This document shows, one piece after another, positions 15,026-24,196 of a DNA stretch of 36,415 bases. Position 1 is the stretch's first letter, and each line of letters starts with the position of its first letter. Position numbers and translations under genes: made by a program. This DNA is from Bacteroidales bacterium (GTDB lineage Bacteria > Bacteroidota > Bacteroidia > Bacteroidales > P3). Location of the stretch: NCBI GenBank assembly GCA_017428115.1, contig JAFRRK010000092.1, forward strand, positions 1 to 36,415, in the 5' to 3' direction. The notes under the pieces were generated by a model that was not told the origin of the DNA, searched no databases, and saw only the letters and a program-made list of their open reading frames with translations.

Positions 15026-18000
15026 ATGCCTCGTTTGTTAAAAAGTAGTAGATTATGTCGTTGGCTGACTGTGTGTTTCTTGCTTGCCTGTATGGTGGGA
15101 AATAAGATGTATGCACAGGCAGATAGTTACATATATGACTACCAGTTTACAACTGGGGTGGACACTTCGCAATGGATTGATTGCGATACATGGGATAATG
15201 CAACTTTCTATGGGTATAGTTCTATATCTAACTATGATATTGGGTTCGACTTTGATTTTTTTGGTCAATCGATTAGGCTTATAAATGTGTCGTATTTTGG
15301 CTCGGTATATCTTGAGCCAGAATATTTTAATGAACATTTCAATTACCCCTCTTTTTCCCCACAAAATCTTGTTAACGCACCTCTCTTGAGACCATTGGGA
15401 CTCTCTCAGTCCATGATTTCTATTGCCTATCGTCGATGTAAGTTGTTGGGTGTGGCTGATAGCCATCTTTTTGTATTGGATTATGTTATGGGTTCGTCAA
15501 GCTCCCCTTCTCGCCGTATGCAAGTACAACTGAGAGAGTGGGACAACAGCGTCACTTTCCTCTATGGAGAGATGACGGACGGCATACAGTATGATATGCA
15601 GATAGGTATCGCGGGTACACCAACAAAATATATTGTTGTTGACCAACTGACACATACTGCCACCGACGAGGCTCTCAATGACAATCAGGTGAGAGGGTGG
15701 CCGGGGCAGGGTCGTTATTACAAGTTTACGCCAGTCTGTACACCGCCACCACGTCTGTTTTTTGAAGCGTTGACCAGTAATTCTGTGCGACTCAGCTGGA
15801 GTGATGTAGGACGTTATAGGGTAGAGTACGGCGAGGAAGGTTTTGTGCCAAGCATGGGTACTAGTGTCGATGTCGTGGGAAACGAATTGATTCTGGATAG
15901 TCTGGATGACACCTTGGTGTATGATGTGTATGTGAGGAGGTTTTGCCCCGATAGTTCGTTGGGAGAACCAGCCTTGGCACGATACTATATGCGCTATTGT
16001 GCTTCGAACGACTGGATTGGGAATAGGATACATTACTGGGATTTGAATGCTTCAGGTGTGACATGTCGTAGAGGAATTCGTACCCATCCGGATGCAGATG
16101 TAGGCTGCTTTGATTTGGGGCCATCTAGCAGTCAGTCACGGCATACCGTGCACAGCAATCCAACAGAGCTGGATTCTATCACTGGGTATGCGCTATTAAA
16201 GGTGCCCCCGGGTTATTGCTATTCTGTGCGGTTGGGAAATTGGCGGGATGGAGCAGAGCAAGAGTCGGTGGAGTATACCCTTTCTGTGGATACGAATGAT
16301 TATGACCTGTTAATACTGAACTATGCGATTGTTGAACAGCAGCCTAATCATCGGCCAGAGCAGCAGCCCTATTTCACATTTAGCATACTCGACTCTGCCG
16401 GACGCTTGATTGACAATTGTTATTATGCCAATTTCATTTCGGGCGACTCCTCGGGTTGGCAGCACGTTACGAATAACTATGTAATAGTTTGGCGTGATTG
16501 GTCGGCAGTGGGCGTTGATTTGACATCGTTGCATGGACGGACAATCCGTGTCAAACTCTCCAATGCCGACTGTAGCCTAGGTGCACATTTCGGTTATGCC
16601 TATTTCACGCTAGAGAGTGGGCGCAAGAATCTCCGTATGATGGCATGTGGAGCCTCAGAGGATAACGTGCTCTATGCGCCCAAGGGTTTCACGTATCGCT
16701 GGTATAGGGCAGACAATCCAAGTGAGACGTTGTCTACGGACGATTCTCTGTACGTCACAGAGGATGGATATTACCGTTGCGATGCTACCTATCGACTGTC
16801 GAGTCTGAACTGCGGCTTTACCGTGTCGGCATACGCAGGCGTGCGTTATCCTGCGGCAGCGTTCAGTATGGATTACTTAGACTCCTGTGGCATGCATATC
16901 CGTTTTGTCAATGAGAGCTTTGTGGCACACGACAGTGCCCATACGCTGACGTCTACAGAACCTTGCGAGCAATACCTATGGGTGTTTGACGACAGCATCA
17001 CCACCACACTTATCAATCCAGTGCGCGAATTTGACACAGGGACGCATACCGTAACCCTCTATGCCATGTTGGGCAATGGGGAATGTGTTGATTCTGTGAG
17101 CCGCACCTTCCGTGTCACTCGCGTATATGACACGATATATGCTACCGTATGCCCTGGCACTCCCTATTACTTGCAGGATACGGTATTCTTAGATTCGGGG
17201 ACTTATCATTACGAAGACTATTGTGGCTCGTTCCTTCTCCATCTGGCTTATTTCGACACGGCGTTCTACTCGGTCTACGACACTATTTGCCAAGGCCGTA
17301 CCGTCAACTTTTTCGATTCCACCTATTCCACTTCGGGCATCTATTCCCACCAGTGGGCAACTGATGGATGCGACACGGTGGCAAGTCTGCACCTGCATGT
17401 GATGTCTACCATCGAATCGCAGTCGGCTGACACATTTCTGTTAGGCACCACTTACCATTTTGGAATGGAGGATTATTCGCTTCCGGGTGTATATAGTCAG
17501 ATGCTTTCCACCATCGAAGGATGCGACAGTGTGTGTCGTCTACGTTTAAGTAGTATTGAGTTTCACGACACGACGGTGTGTGTGGATGCCATGCCCCTCA
17601 ATTGGAGGGGAGACCTTTTTGCACAAGGAGGCACGGATACATTGAATTTTAGGTGTGTGGCGGGAACGGACAGCATCGTGGTGCTGGGCGTCTCGGTGCG
17701 GCAGCATCCTGTGGCGCAATTGGTGGCAGAACCTTTTTGCGAAGAGGGAGGGTATTACCTTGTCGGGCTATCGGACACGCTGGTCTATCGTTGGACGGCA
17801 CAGCCGGCGGACATTCAATTGCCGACAGGTCTGATTCTAGGCAGTCAATACCCCGACGGACTACGGTTGGAACCAGCGGAATCGACGGTTTATTCCGTCA
17901 TTATTGATTATTCTGATGAGCCTAAATGCCCTCTGTCTGACACGCTGATGATAGAATCTGTACCTGTTGTCAATGCTCAGCTCCATGTGTTGCCGTCATG

Positions 18001-18481
18001 GCTATGGGGTGATAATCCTGAATTGACCGCCACCGACATCGGCGACACCTCGTGGTGGCGCGAATGGTATGTCAATGGTATTTTGCAAAGCGAAGAGGGG
18101 ACTACATTGGTGTATCGTGCAGATGTGGGTGACGACAGCTTGCAGGTGATGCTGATAAACTTTAGCGAATTATGCTCTGATACGGCATACGCATCCGTAG
18201 GTGTGAAGCATCAGGAACTATGGTTTCCCAACGTCTTCACCCCCGACGAGGCGACGAACAATCTGTTCCGTGGCTATGGGGTGAATATTGCCCGGTATGA
18301 CCTGAAGGTGTTCACCAAGTGGGGCAACCTCATATTCCGTACCCACAATTTGGAGGAGGGATGGGACGGCACCTACAAAGGCATTCGTAGTCCGGAGAAT
18401 GCCTATGCCTACCGGTGCGACTATAGCACCTTCGACGGTGAGACAAAAACGGTGGTAGGCACCGTGACACTGCTGAGGTGA
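15026..18481 (+). CDS. Large secreted protein with type IX (type B) sorting domain
   Basis: 1151 residues. Signal peptide about 1-31 (ends MYAQA). A beta-rich N-terminal domain (about 33-235) is followed by a fibronectin type III-like domain (about 240-315, SNSVRLSWSDVGRYRVEYGE). A Cys-containing middle domain comes next, then a PKD-like domain (about 610-690, EQYLWVFDDSITTTLINPVREFDTGTHTVTLYA). Repeats of the 'DTIC.G....F.DS.Y..SG.Y...GCDSV..L' type run to about 860. The end (WFPNVFTPDEATNNLFRGYGV ... YDLKVFTKWGNLIF ... GWDGTYKG) is the gliding-motility-associated CHU_C domain that directs type IX secretion and surface attachment. It is likely an adhesin or matrix protein; no enzyme motif is seen. 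The first ~600 bp look more A/T-rich than the rest. It is probably monocistronic or paired with the lipoprotein 78 bp downstream. Confidence 0.9.
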   Translation: MPRLLKSSRLCRWLTVCFLLACMVGNKMYAQADSYIYDYQFTTGVDTSQWIDCDTWDNATFYGYSSISNYDIGFDFDFFGQSIRLINVSYFGSVYLEPEYFNEHFNYPSFSPQNLVNAPLLRPLGLSQSMISIAYRRCKLLGVADSHLFVLDYVMGSSSSPSRRMQVQLREWDNSVTFLYGEMTDGIQYDMQIGIAGTPTKYIVVDQLTHTATDEALNDNQVRGWPGQGRYYKFTPVCTPPPRLFFEALTSNSVRLSWSDVGRYRVEYGEEGFVPSMGTSVDVVGNELILDSLDDTLVYDVYVRRFCPDSSLGEPALARYYMRYCASNDWIGNRIHYWDLNASGVTCRRGIRTHPDADVGCFDLGPSSSQSRHTVHSNPTELDSITGYALLKVPPGYCYSVRLGNWRDGAEQESVEYTLSVDTNDYDLLILNYAIVEQQPNHRPEQQPYFTFSILDSAGRLIDNCYYANFISGDSSGWQHVTNNYVIVWRDWSAVGVDLTSLHGRTIRVKLSNADCSLGAHFGYAYFTLESGRKNLRMMACGASEDNVLYAPKGFTYRWYRADNPSETLSTDDSLYVTEDGYYRCDATYRLSSLNCGFTVSAYAGVRYPAAAFSMDYLDSCGMHIRFVNESFVAHDSAHTLTSTEPCEQYLWVFDDSITTTLINPVREFDTGTHTVTLYAMLGNGECVDSVSRTFRVTRVYDTIYATVCPGTPYYLQDTVFLDSGTYHYEDYCGSFLLHLAYFDTAFYSVYDTICQGRTVNFFDSTYSTSGIYSHQWATDGCDTVASLHLHVMSTIESQSADTFLLGTTYHFGMEDYSLPGVYSQMLSTIEGCDSVCRLRLSSIEFHDTTVCVDAMPLNWRGDLFAQGGTDTLNFRCVAGTDSIVVLGVSVRQHPVAQLVAEPFCEEGGYYLVGLSDTLVYRWTAQPADIQLPTGLILGSQYPDGLRLEPAESTVYSVIIDYSDEPKCPLSDTLMIESVPVVNAQLHVLPSWLWGDNPELTATDIGDTSWWREWYVNGILQSEEGTTLVYRADVGDDSLQVMLINFSELCSDTAYASVGVKHQELWFPNVFTPDEATNNLFRGYGVNIARYDLKVFTKWGNLIFRTHNLEEGWDGTYKGIRSPENAYAYRCDYSTFDGETKTVVGTVTLLR

Positions 18482-18559
18482 TGGTTTAAAGAGTTAATCA
18501 TTGTTAAAAAATGAAATAATTCGAGTAGTTGTGCGTCATATAATAAAAGGAGTAGGAAT

Positions 18560-18991
18560 ATGAAAGTTAAATATCGCAAGTTGAAACATTGGCTGCTGGC
18601 GACGGCAGCAGGACTGCTGGGAATGAATGTGGGTTGTGAGCGCTTTATGCTGTGTGAGTATGGCTGCCCCGAGGCGGACTATGAAGTGAAAGGACAGGTG
18701 AGCACGATGGACGATGTGCCTATCGAAGGTATAGAGGTGTCGTTGAGCAGATATCATGCCGACACCACTGATGCCGACGGACGTTATTACCTCAGCTATG
18801 GCAATTTCCCAAAAGAACACGACACGGTGAATGTCACATTCTCCGATATTGACGGCGAAGCCAATGGACAATATGCCGACACGACGGTGCAGGTGGTGTT
18901 TAACCGCTCTGAACTGCAGGGCGGTGACGGACATTGGTATGAGGGTCGTGCCACCAAGGTTGTGAATGTGAGGCTGAGAGAGGAGGAATGA
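18560..18991 (+). CDS. Putative lipoprotein of the radical-SAM/lipoprotein family
   Basis: 143 residues with a lipoprotein signal (GMNVGC, Cys26), then ERFMLCEYGCPEADYEVKGQV and a carboxypeptidase-regulatory-like/transthyretin-like fold (PIEGIEVSLSRYHADTTDADGRYYLSYGNFP). This arrangement, a small lipoprotein with 'CEYG-P-A-Y-VKG', matches what I know as the lipoprotein partner of a Bacteroidetes radical SAM enzyme (TIGR04133/TIGR04134 pair). The partner enzyme is normally encoded next door; none is visible in this window. An AAAAGGAG sequence precedes the start. If the pairing is right, the two extra cysteines after the lipobox (CEYGC) are candidate sites of modification. Function unproven for the family. 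Confidence 0.7.
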   Translation: MKVKYRKLKHWLLATAAGLLGMNVGCERFMLCEYGCPEADYEVKGQVSTMDDVPIEGIEVSLSRYHADTTDADGRYYLSYGNFPKEHDTVNVTFSDIDGEANGQYADTTVQVVFNRSELQGGDGHWYEGRATKVVNVRLREEE

Positions 18992-19357
18992 TTGCTTGAA
19001 CGCTAGGATATCGCTGGCGAAGGCGTAGCGGGCTACGGCGAGACAGGGATGTGGCCAAGGTGCCGAAAGAAATGCTGATATGGCTTAAACAGATTTAAAA
19101 AAGACAAGAATAAATGAAAAGTCGGCCGAATGACCGATTTGGGATAATTATAACTGAAGGACTGCAGCACCCACCTCAACCACACACCATACCTTCGTCG
19201 TGCCTTCGTTTCCGGAAGCGAAAACAGGGCGAAGGCAGGAACAAGTCAAGCAGCCTCCACCACCAAACAACCCAACTAACGACCATGAATAGAGAAACAA
19301 AACGTATGGCTAAAAACGGCTCGGAATGCGAGCCTGATTATACTTGTCGTACTTTGG

Positions 19358-19445
19358 TCAAGAATTTGAGAATTAGAGAATTTGTAAATTTCACACTTTG
19401 AATTAAGTAAGCATTTAAGACTATGATTGCAAGCAATTATTAGAA
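19358..19445 (+). repeat. Dispersed intergenic repeat, copy D
   Basis: The 27-bp block at 19358-19384 equals the corresponding part of copies A and B. It continues through TTTAAGACTATG to the core ATTGCAAGCAAT (19426-19437), a two-base-centre palindrome, and TATTAGAA. It ends 31 bp before the ileS -7 box. Confidence 0.8.
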
Positions 19446-19451
19446 CCCACC

Positions 19452-19484
19452 TTTGGAGTAAGTCACTTTTTTTTCTTATCTTTG
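19452..19484 (+). promoter_or_regulatory. Promoter of ileS (TTTG ... TATCTTTG)
   Basis: TTTG at 19452-19455 and TATCTTTG at 19477-19484 are separated by 21 nt, a full match to the Bacteroidetes consensus. The leader is about 70 nt. Confidence 0.8.
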
Positions 19485-19560
19485 CAATTTGGTTGCTTTG
19501 CGCCTAGATGGCGTAAAGTGTTATTAGTGTGTTTACTATATATAAAGAATAATTTTATTA

Positions 19561-22500
19561 ATGAGCTACAAGGAATACAAACAGCTTAACATGACCCAGA
19601 TTGGCGAAGAGGTTCGCAGATTTTGGGAGGAAAATGAGACATTCGAGAAGGGCCAGAAACTTGCGGAGGGGCATCCCTCGTTTGTTTTTTACGACGGCCC
19701 TCCATCGGCCAACGGCAAGCCGGGCATCCACCATGTGCTGGCGCGGACGATTAAGGATGTGTTCTGTCGCTACAAGGCACAGAAAGGCTACTCTGTGGAA
19801 CGTAAGGCAGGTTGGGATACGCATGGCCTACCTGTGGAGTTGGGCGTGGAGAAGAAGCTGGGTATTACCAAGGAGGATATAGGCAAGAAGATTTCGGTTG
19901 ATGAGTACAATAAGGCATGTCGCACTGAGGTGTTGCAGTATAAAGACCTATGGGACGAGCTGACCCGTCAGATGGGCTACTGGGTAGACTTGGAGCATCC
20001 CTATATCACTTTTGAGAACGAATATATCGAAACACTATGGTTCCTGCTGAAAAAGCTCTATGACAAAGGTCTATTGTATAAGGGCTACACCATCCAACCC
20101 TACAGCCCCGCGGCTGGTACCGGCCTTTCGAGTCACGAGTTGAACCTGCCCGGATGCTATCGCGATGTGAAGGATACCACCTGTGTGGCCATGTTCAGGT
20201 TGAAAGATGAAAGTGTAAAGTTGAAAGACGTTTTCAACACCCAACTCTCAACTCTCAACTCTCAATTGCCCACCTACGCTATGGCTTGGACGACCACACC
20301 GTGGACTTTGCCTTCTAACACCGCCTTGTGTGTGGGACCCGCTATCGACTATGTGCTGTTGGAGGCCACTCATCCATATACGCAGGATCCGTGCCGTATC
20401 ATCATGGCAAAACCGCTGATGGGGAACTTCTTCACCGAGGGCGAGCCTGATGAGAAGTCGAAACTGCTGCATGCCAAAGTGCTGGGCGAGTGTAAGGGCA
20501 CAGCCTTGGAGGGCATCGCATACGAGCAGCTGATACCGTGGGTGAAACCTACGGTGGTAAATGCTGCCGAACAGACTCACCGCACTGCCAAAGAGGGTGA
20601 GGCGTTCCGCATTATATTGGGCGACTATGTGACTACCGACGACGGTACGGGCATTGTGCATATCGCACCCACCTTCGGTGCTGACGACGCACGCGTGGCC
20701 AAGAAGGCCGGCATAGGCGACCTGCTGATGTATGACCGCGACGGCAAGCAGATGCCCATGGTGGACAAGCAGGGACGTTTTGCCCGCATCGAAGAGCTTG
20801 ACCCCGAGTGGGTGAAGGAGAATGTGGATGTAGACACCTATGCAAAGTATGCCGGTAAGTATGTGAAGAACGCCTACGATGCCACTAAGACAGATAAGGA
20901 CATGAGCCTCGACGTGGAGCTGGTTATCATGCTCAAGGAGCAGGGTAAGCTGTTCAAGAGCGAGAAGCATACCCACAGCTATCCCCACTGCTGGCGCACC
21001 GACAAACCTGTGCTCTACTACCCGTTGGACAGCTGGTTCATCCGCACTACCGCCCTGCGTGAGCGCATGATAGAGCTGAACAAGACCATCAACTGGAAGC
21101 CCGAAGCCACCGGCACTGGCCGTTTTGGCAACTGGCTGGAGAATATTGTAGACTGGAACCTGAGCCGTAGCCGCTATTGGGGCACTCCGCTACCCATTTG
21201 GCGTACTGAGGACGGCAAGGAGGAGATTTGCATAGGCAGTGTGAAACAGTTGAGCGAAGAGATCGAGAAGGCAGTAGCCGCTGGCTTTATGAAAGAAAAC
21301 CCCTATAAGGGAGACTACAAGGAGTTCGACCTGCATCGTCCCTATATCGACGGTGTGGTGTTGGTGTCGCCCACCGGAAAAAAGATGATGCGCGAACCCG
21401 ACCTTAACGATGTGTGGTTCGATAGTGGTGCCATGCCTTATGCCCAGATACACTATATGGGGGAAGAATTGAAGGAAAATCAGTTCCCGGCCGACTTCAT
21501 CGCCGAGGGTGTCGACCAGACTCGTGGATGGTTCTACACGTTGCATGCCATCGCTACCATGTGTTTCGACAGCGTGGCATTCAAAAACGTTATCAGCAAC
21601 GGCTTGGTGCTTGACAAAAACGGCAACAAGATGTCGAAGCGTCTGGGCAATGCCGTCGACCCCTTCGATACGCTGAAGAAACAGGGTCCCGATGCTACCC
21701 GCTGGTATATGATCACCAATAGTCAGCCTTGGGACAATCTAAAGTTCGACATGGAGGGCGTTGACGAGGTGCGCCGCAAGCTGTTCGGCACCCTGTACAA
21801 CACCTACAGCTTCTTTGCCCTGTATGCCAATATCGATGGTTTTGAGTACAAGGAGGCCGACTTGCCCATTGCTGAGCGCCCCGAAATTGACCGCTGGATA
21901 TTGAGCGAGTTGAACACGCTTGTACGCACCGTCGACGAATCCCTCGCAGACTATGAACCCACCCGTGCGGGGCGTGCCATACAGCAGTTTGTGGATGCCA
22001 ACCTGAGCAACTGGTATGTGCGTCTGTGCCGTCGCCGTTTCTGGAAGGGCGAGATGACTACCGACAAAGTCTCTGCCTATCAAACCCTTTATATTTGCTT
22101 GGAAACGTTGGCACGACTGATGTCGCCCATCGCTCCTTTCTTCAGCGAACGTATATTCCAGGACCTCAACAATGTCACCCACCGCATTGCCGCTGAATCG
22201 GTACATCATGTGGCGTTTCCCGAGGTGCACGAAGAGGTGATTGACAAGGGTCTGGAGGAGCGCATGCAGCTTGCCCAGCAGATATGTTCGATGGGACTTT
22301 CGCTCCGCAAGAAGAGTAATCTGCGTGTGCGTCAGCCGCTCTCGAAGATAATGCTGCCCGTGCAGAACGACAACTACCGTCAGCAGGTGGAACGTGTCAA
22401 GCATCTAATATGCTCGGAGCTAAACATCAAAGATGTAGAATTCATTGCTCCTGACAACGACATCCTGGTCAAGCGTATCAAGCCTAACTTCAAAACACTC

Positions 22501-22992
22501 GGTCCGCGTTACGGCAAGATAATGAAGGCTATCAGCAATGAGATACAGGCTTTCACTCAGCAGCAGATAGCCGCCCTTGAGGCGGCTGGCAAGTGCGACC
22601 TCACCATAGAAGGTCAGCCAGTGGAGATACTGCTCAGTGATGTGGAGATAGCCACTCAGGACATCCCCGGCTGGGTGGTGGCCAACGAGGGCAGTCTTAC
22701 TGTAGCTTTGGATATCACTGTCACCGACGAACTGAAGGCCGAGGGTATCGCCCGCGAGCTGGTGAACCGCATACAGAACATCCGTAAAGAGGGCTTTGAG
22801 GTGACCGACCGCATCAAGGTGGACCTATTACATGGCGAGTGGGACGAGGCTGTGCGCCTCCACAAGGATTATATCTGCAACGAGATTCTCTGTACCGAGC
22901 TCAACCTGGTGGACACCATTAGCGACACCGCACAGCAGACAATAGAAATCATCGAGGACAATCCTACGCAGATATGGGTGAGGAAGAGCTAG
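19561..22992 (+). CDS. ileS: Isoleucyl-tRNA synthetase
   Basis: 1143 residues, class I synthetase charging tRNA-Ile with isoleucine in the cytoplasm. The HIGH-type motif is GIHHVL (55-60), after FYDGPPSANGKP. KMSKRLGN lies at about 690. The CP1 editing domain starts near residue 200 and contains the threonine-rich motif AWTTTPWTLPSN (about 241-252) that clears mischarged valine. The anticodon-binding domain and long C-terminus fit the eukaryote-like IleS type common in Bacteroidetes. Oddly, residues 213-237 (RLKDESVKLKDVF then NTQLSTLNSQLP), just before the editing motif, are encoded by two convergent heptamer arrays of the kind otherwise found between genes. The frame stays open. The M20 gene starts 5 bp after the stop. 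The dksA-lspA neighbours I recall in other Bacteroidetes are not here. Confidence 0.97.
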   Translation: MSYKEYKQLNMTQIGEEVRRFWEENETFEKGQKLAEGHPSFVFYDGPPSANGKPGIHHVLARTIKDVFCRYKAQKGYSVERKAGWDTHGLPVELGVEKKLGITKEDIGKKISVDEYNKACRTEVLQYKDLWDELTRQMGYWVDLEHPYITFENEYIETLWFLLKKLYDKGLLYKGYTIQPYSPAAGTGLSSHELNLPGCYRDVKDTTCVAMFRLKDESVKLKDVFNTQLSTLNSQLPTYAMAWTTTPWTLPSNTALCVGPAIDYVLLEATHPYTQDPCRIIMAKPLMGNFFTEGEPDEKSKLLHAKVLGECKGTALEGIAYEQLIPWVKPTVVNAAEQTHRTAKEGEAFRIILGDYVTTDDGTGIVHIAPTFGADDARVAKKAGIGDLLMYDRDGKQMPMVDKQGRFARIEELDPEWVKENVDVDTYAKYAGKYVKNAYDATKTDKDMSLDVELVIMLKEQGKLFKSEKHTHSYPHCWRTDKPVLYYPLDSWFIRTTALRERMIELNKTINWKPEATGTGRFGNWLENIVDWNLSRSRYWGTPLPIWRTEDGKEEICIGSVKQLSEEIEKAVAAGFMKENPYKGDYKEFDLHRPYIDGVVLVSPTGKKMMREPDLNDVWFDSGAMPYAQIHYMGEELKENQFPADFIAEGVDQTRGWFYTLHAIATMCFDSVAFKNVISNGLVLDKNGNKMSKRLGNAVDPFDTLKKQGPDATRWYMITNSQPWDNLKFDMEGVDEVRRKLFGTLYNTYSFFALYANIDGFEYKEADLPIAERPEIDRWILSELNTLVRTVDESLADYEPTRAGRAIQQFVDANLSNWYVRLCRRRFWKGEMTTDKVSAYQTLYICLETLARLMSPIAPFFSERIFQDLNNVTHRIAAESVHHVAFPEVHEEVIDKGLEERMQLAQQICSMGLSLRKKSNLRVRQPLSKIMLPVQNDNYRQQVERVKHLICSELNIKDVEFIAPDNDILVKRIKPNFKTLGPRYGKIMKAISNEIQAFTQQQIAALEAAGKCDLTIEGQPVEILLSDVEIATQDIPGWVVANEGSLTVALDITVTDELKAEGIARELVNRIQNIRKEGFEVTDRIKVDLLHGEWDEAVRLHKDYICNEILCTELNLVDTISDTAQQTIEIIEDNPTQIWVRKS
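20198..20268. repeat. Convergent heptamer arrays within ileS
   Basis: Four AAGTTGA-type units (20198-20225: AGGTTGA, AAGATGA, AAGTGTA, AAGTTGA) are followed by a 15-bp centre and four TCAACTC-type units (20241-20268: CCAACTC, TCAACTC, TCAACTC, TCAATTG). The two halves are inverted copies of the 2200-2255 array and can form a GTTGAAA/TTTCAAC hairpin at the centre. Confidence 0.85.
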
Positions 22993-22997
22993 TCACC

Positions 22998-24194
22998 ATG
23001 AAAGATAGGATTAAAGCATTGGCAGCTGCCAATACCGCCACTGTGATAGAGTGGCGGCGTTGGCTGCACCGTCATCCTGAGCTGAGCCAGCAGGAGTACG
23101 GAACCATGGCGTATGTCGCCGAACGTTTGCGCGACATGGGGCTGGAGCCTAAAACGGGTATTGGCAAGACGGGCGTGATGGCGATGATACGTGGCGGCAA
23201 GGACCCCGATGGCTATTGTGTGGCATTGCGAGCCGACTACGACGCGCTGCCCCTCACTGAGGCTACCGGGCTGCCTTTCGCTTCGGAAAATCCGGGCGTG
23301 ATGCATGCCTGTGGTCACGACATGCATACCAGCTCACTGCTGGGTGCTGCCAAGATACTCTGCGACATACGCGAAGAGTTGAATGGCAACGTGATGCTCA
23401 TCTTCGAACCTTCGGAGGAGATGTACCCCGGCGGAGCCCGTATGATGATGGACGACGGACTGTTCGACGAGGTGATGCCTAATGAGATATATTCATTCCA
23501 TTGCCTGCCCGAGATGGAAGTGGGCCGCATCGGTATGCGCAAAGGCCGCTACATGGCCTCTACCGACGAGCTCTATTGGACTGTGAAGGGTAGGGGAGGA
23601 CATGGTGCCACACCCCATTTGAGTGTCGACCCTATACTGATTGCCTCTCACATCGTTGTGGCATTGCAGCAGTTGGTGAGCCGTAATGCTGCGCCGATGA
23701 TGCCCACGGTGCTCAGCTTTGGCAAGATAATAGGTGAAGGACGCACCAACATCATCCCCGACGAGGTGAAGATGGAGGGCATCATACGCACATTCGACCC
23801 CCAGTGGCGGCTAGAGTGCCACGAGAAAATACGCAAGATGAGCTGCGGTATAGCCGAAAGCATGGGTGGCGAGTGCGACCTCTTTATCGACTATGGCTAC
23901 CCGCCAGTTATCAACGATGATGCCTGCACCCAGCAGGTACACGACAACGGCGTTGCCTTCCTTGGCGAAGAGAATGTCGACTGGCTCGACCTCCGTATGA
24001 CGGCTGAGGACTTTGCCTTCTTTGGACAGAAGATTCCCGCCTGCTATTTCCGTGTGGGCATACACATCCCCGGAACACCCTTCTGCAACCTGCACCGTCC
24101 CAATTTGATGGTCGATGAGCGGTCGATTGAGGTGGCCAGCGGCTTTGAGGCATACAACGTTTATATGGCTCTGCACAATAGAATCAAACAATAA
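22998..24194 (+). CDS. M20-family metallopeptidase/amidohydrolase
   Basis: 398 residues from the ATG at 22998. An upstream in-frame ATG at 22974 would add eight residues and overlap ileS, but MKDRIKALAA... matches where family members usually begin. RRWLHRHPELSQQEYGT opens the domain. Metal ligands include HACGHDMHTS (Cys105, His107) and the catalytic/metal pair EPSEE (about 138-142). WTVKGRGGHGATPH marks the dimerisation domain, and CNLHRPNLMVDERSIE the end. This subfamily (IAA-amino-acid hydrolase/N-acyl-amino-acid deacylase-like, HipO) cleaves N-acyl or peptide bonds; the exact substrate cannot be read from sequence. No signal peptide, so cytoplasmic. It is part of a run ileS - this gene - MATE exporter with gaps of 5 and 2 bp. 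Confidence 0.92.
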   Translation: MKDRIKALAAANTATVIEWRRWLHRHPELSQQEYGTMAYVAERLRDMGLEPKTGIGKTGVMAMIRGGKDPDGYCVALRADYDALPLTEATGLPFASENPGVMHACGHDMHTSSLLGAAKILCDIREELNGNVMLIFEPSEEMYPGGARMMMDDGLFDEVMPNEIYSFHCLPEMEVGRIGMRKGRYMASTDELYWTVKGRGGHGATPHLSVDPILIASHIVVALQQLVSRNAAPMMPTVLSFGKIIGEGRTNIIPDEVKMEGIIRTFDPQWRLECHEKIRKMSCGIAESMGGECDLFIDYGYPPVINDDACTQQVHDNGVAFLGEENVDWLDLRMTAEDFAFFGQKIPACYFRVGIHIPGTPFCNLHRPNLMVDERSIEVASGFEAYNVYMALHNRIKQ

Positions 24195-24196
24195 GC

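Larger units (their letters stand above)
18992..19560. other. Intergenic region with inverted TGCCTTCG repeat and ileS promoter
   Basis: No gene is supported in this ~570-bp stretch. It contains a CGTAGC-GG-GCTACG palindrome (19024-19037), an inverted TGCCTTCG/CGAAGGCA pair (19201-19208 and 19230-19237), copy D of the dispersed repeat (19358-19445) and the ileS promoter. The 95-codon plus frame at 19114-19401 runs through these repeats and looks accidental. Confidence 0.6.

Noticed and set aside
19114..19401. Plus-strand frame of 95 codons before ileS
   Set aside because: It runs through an inverted repeat and copy D of the dispersed repeat; composition and end are set by repeat DNA.
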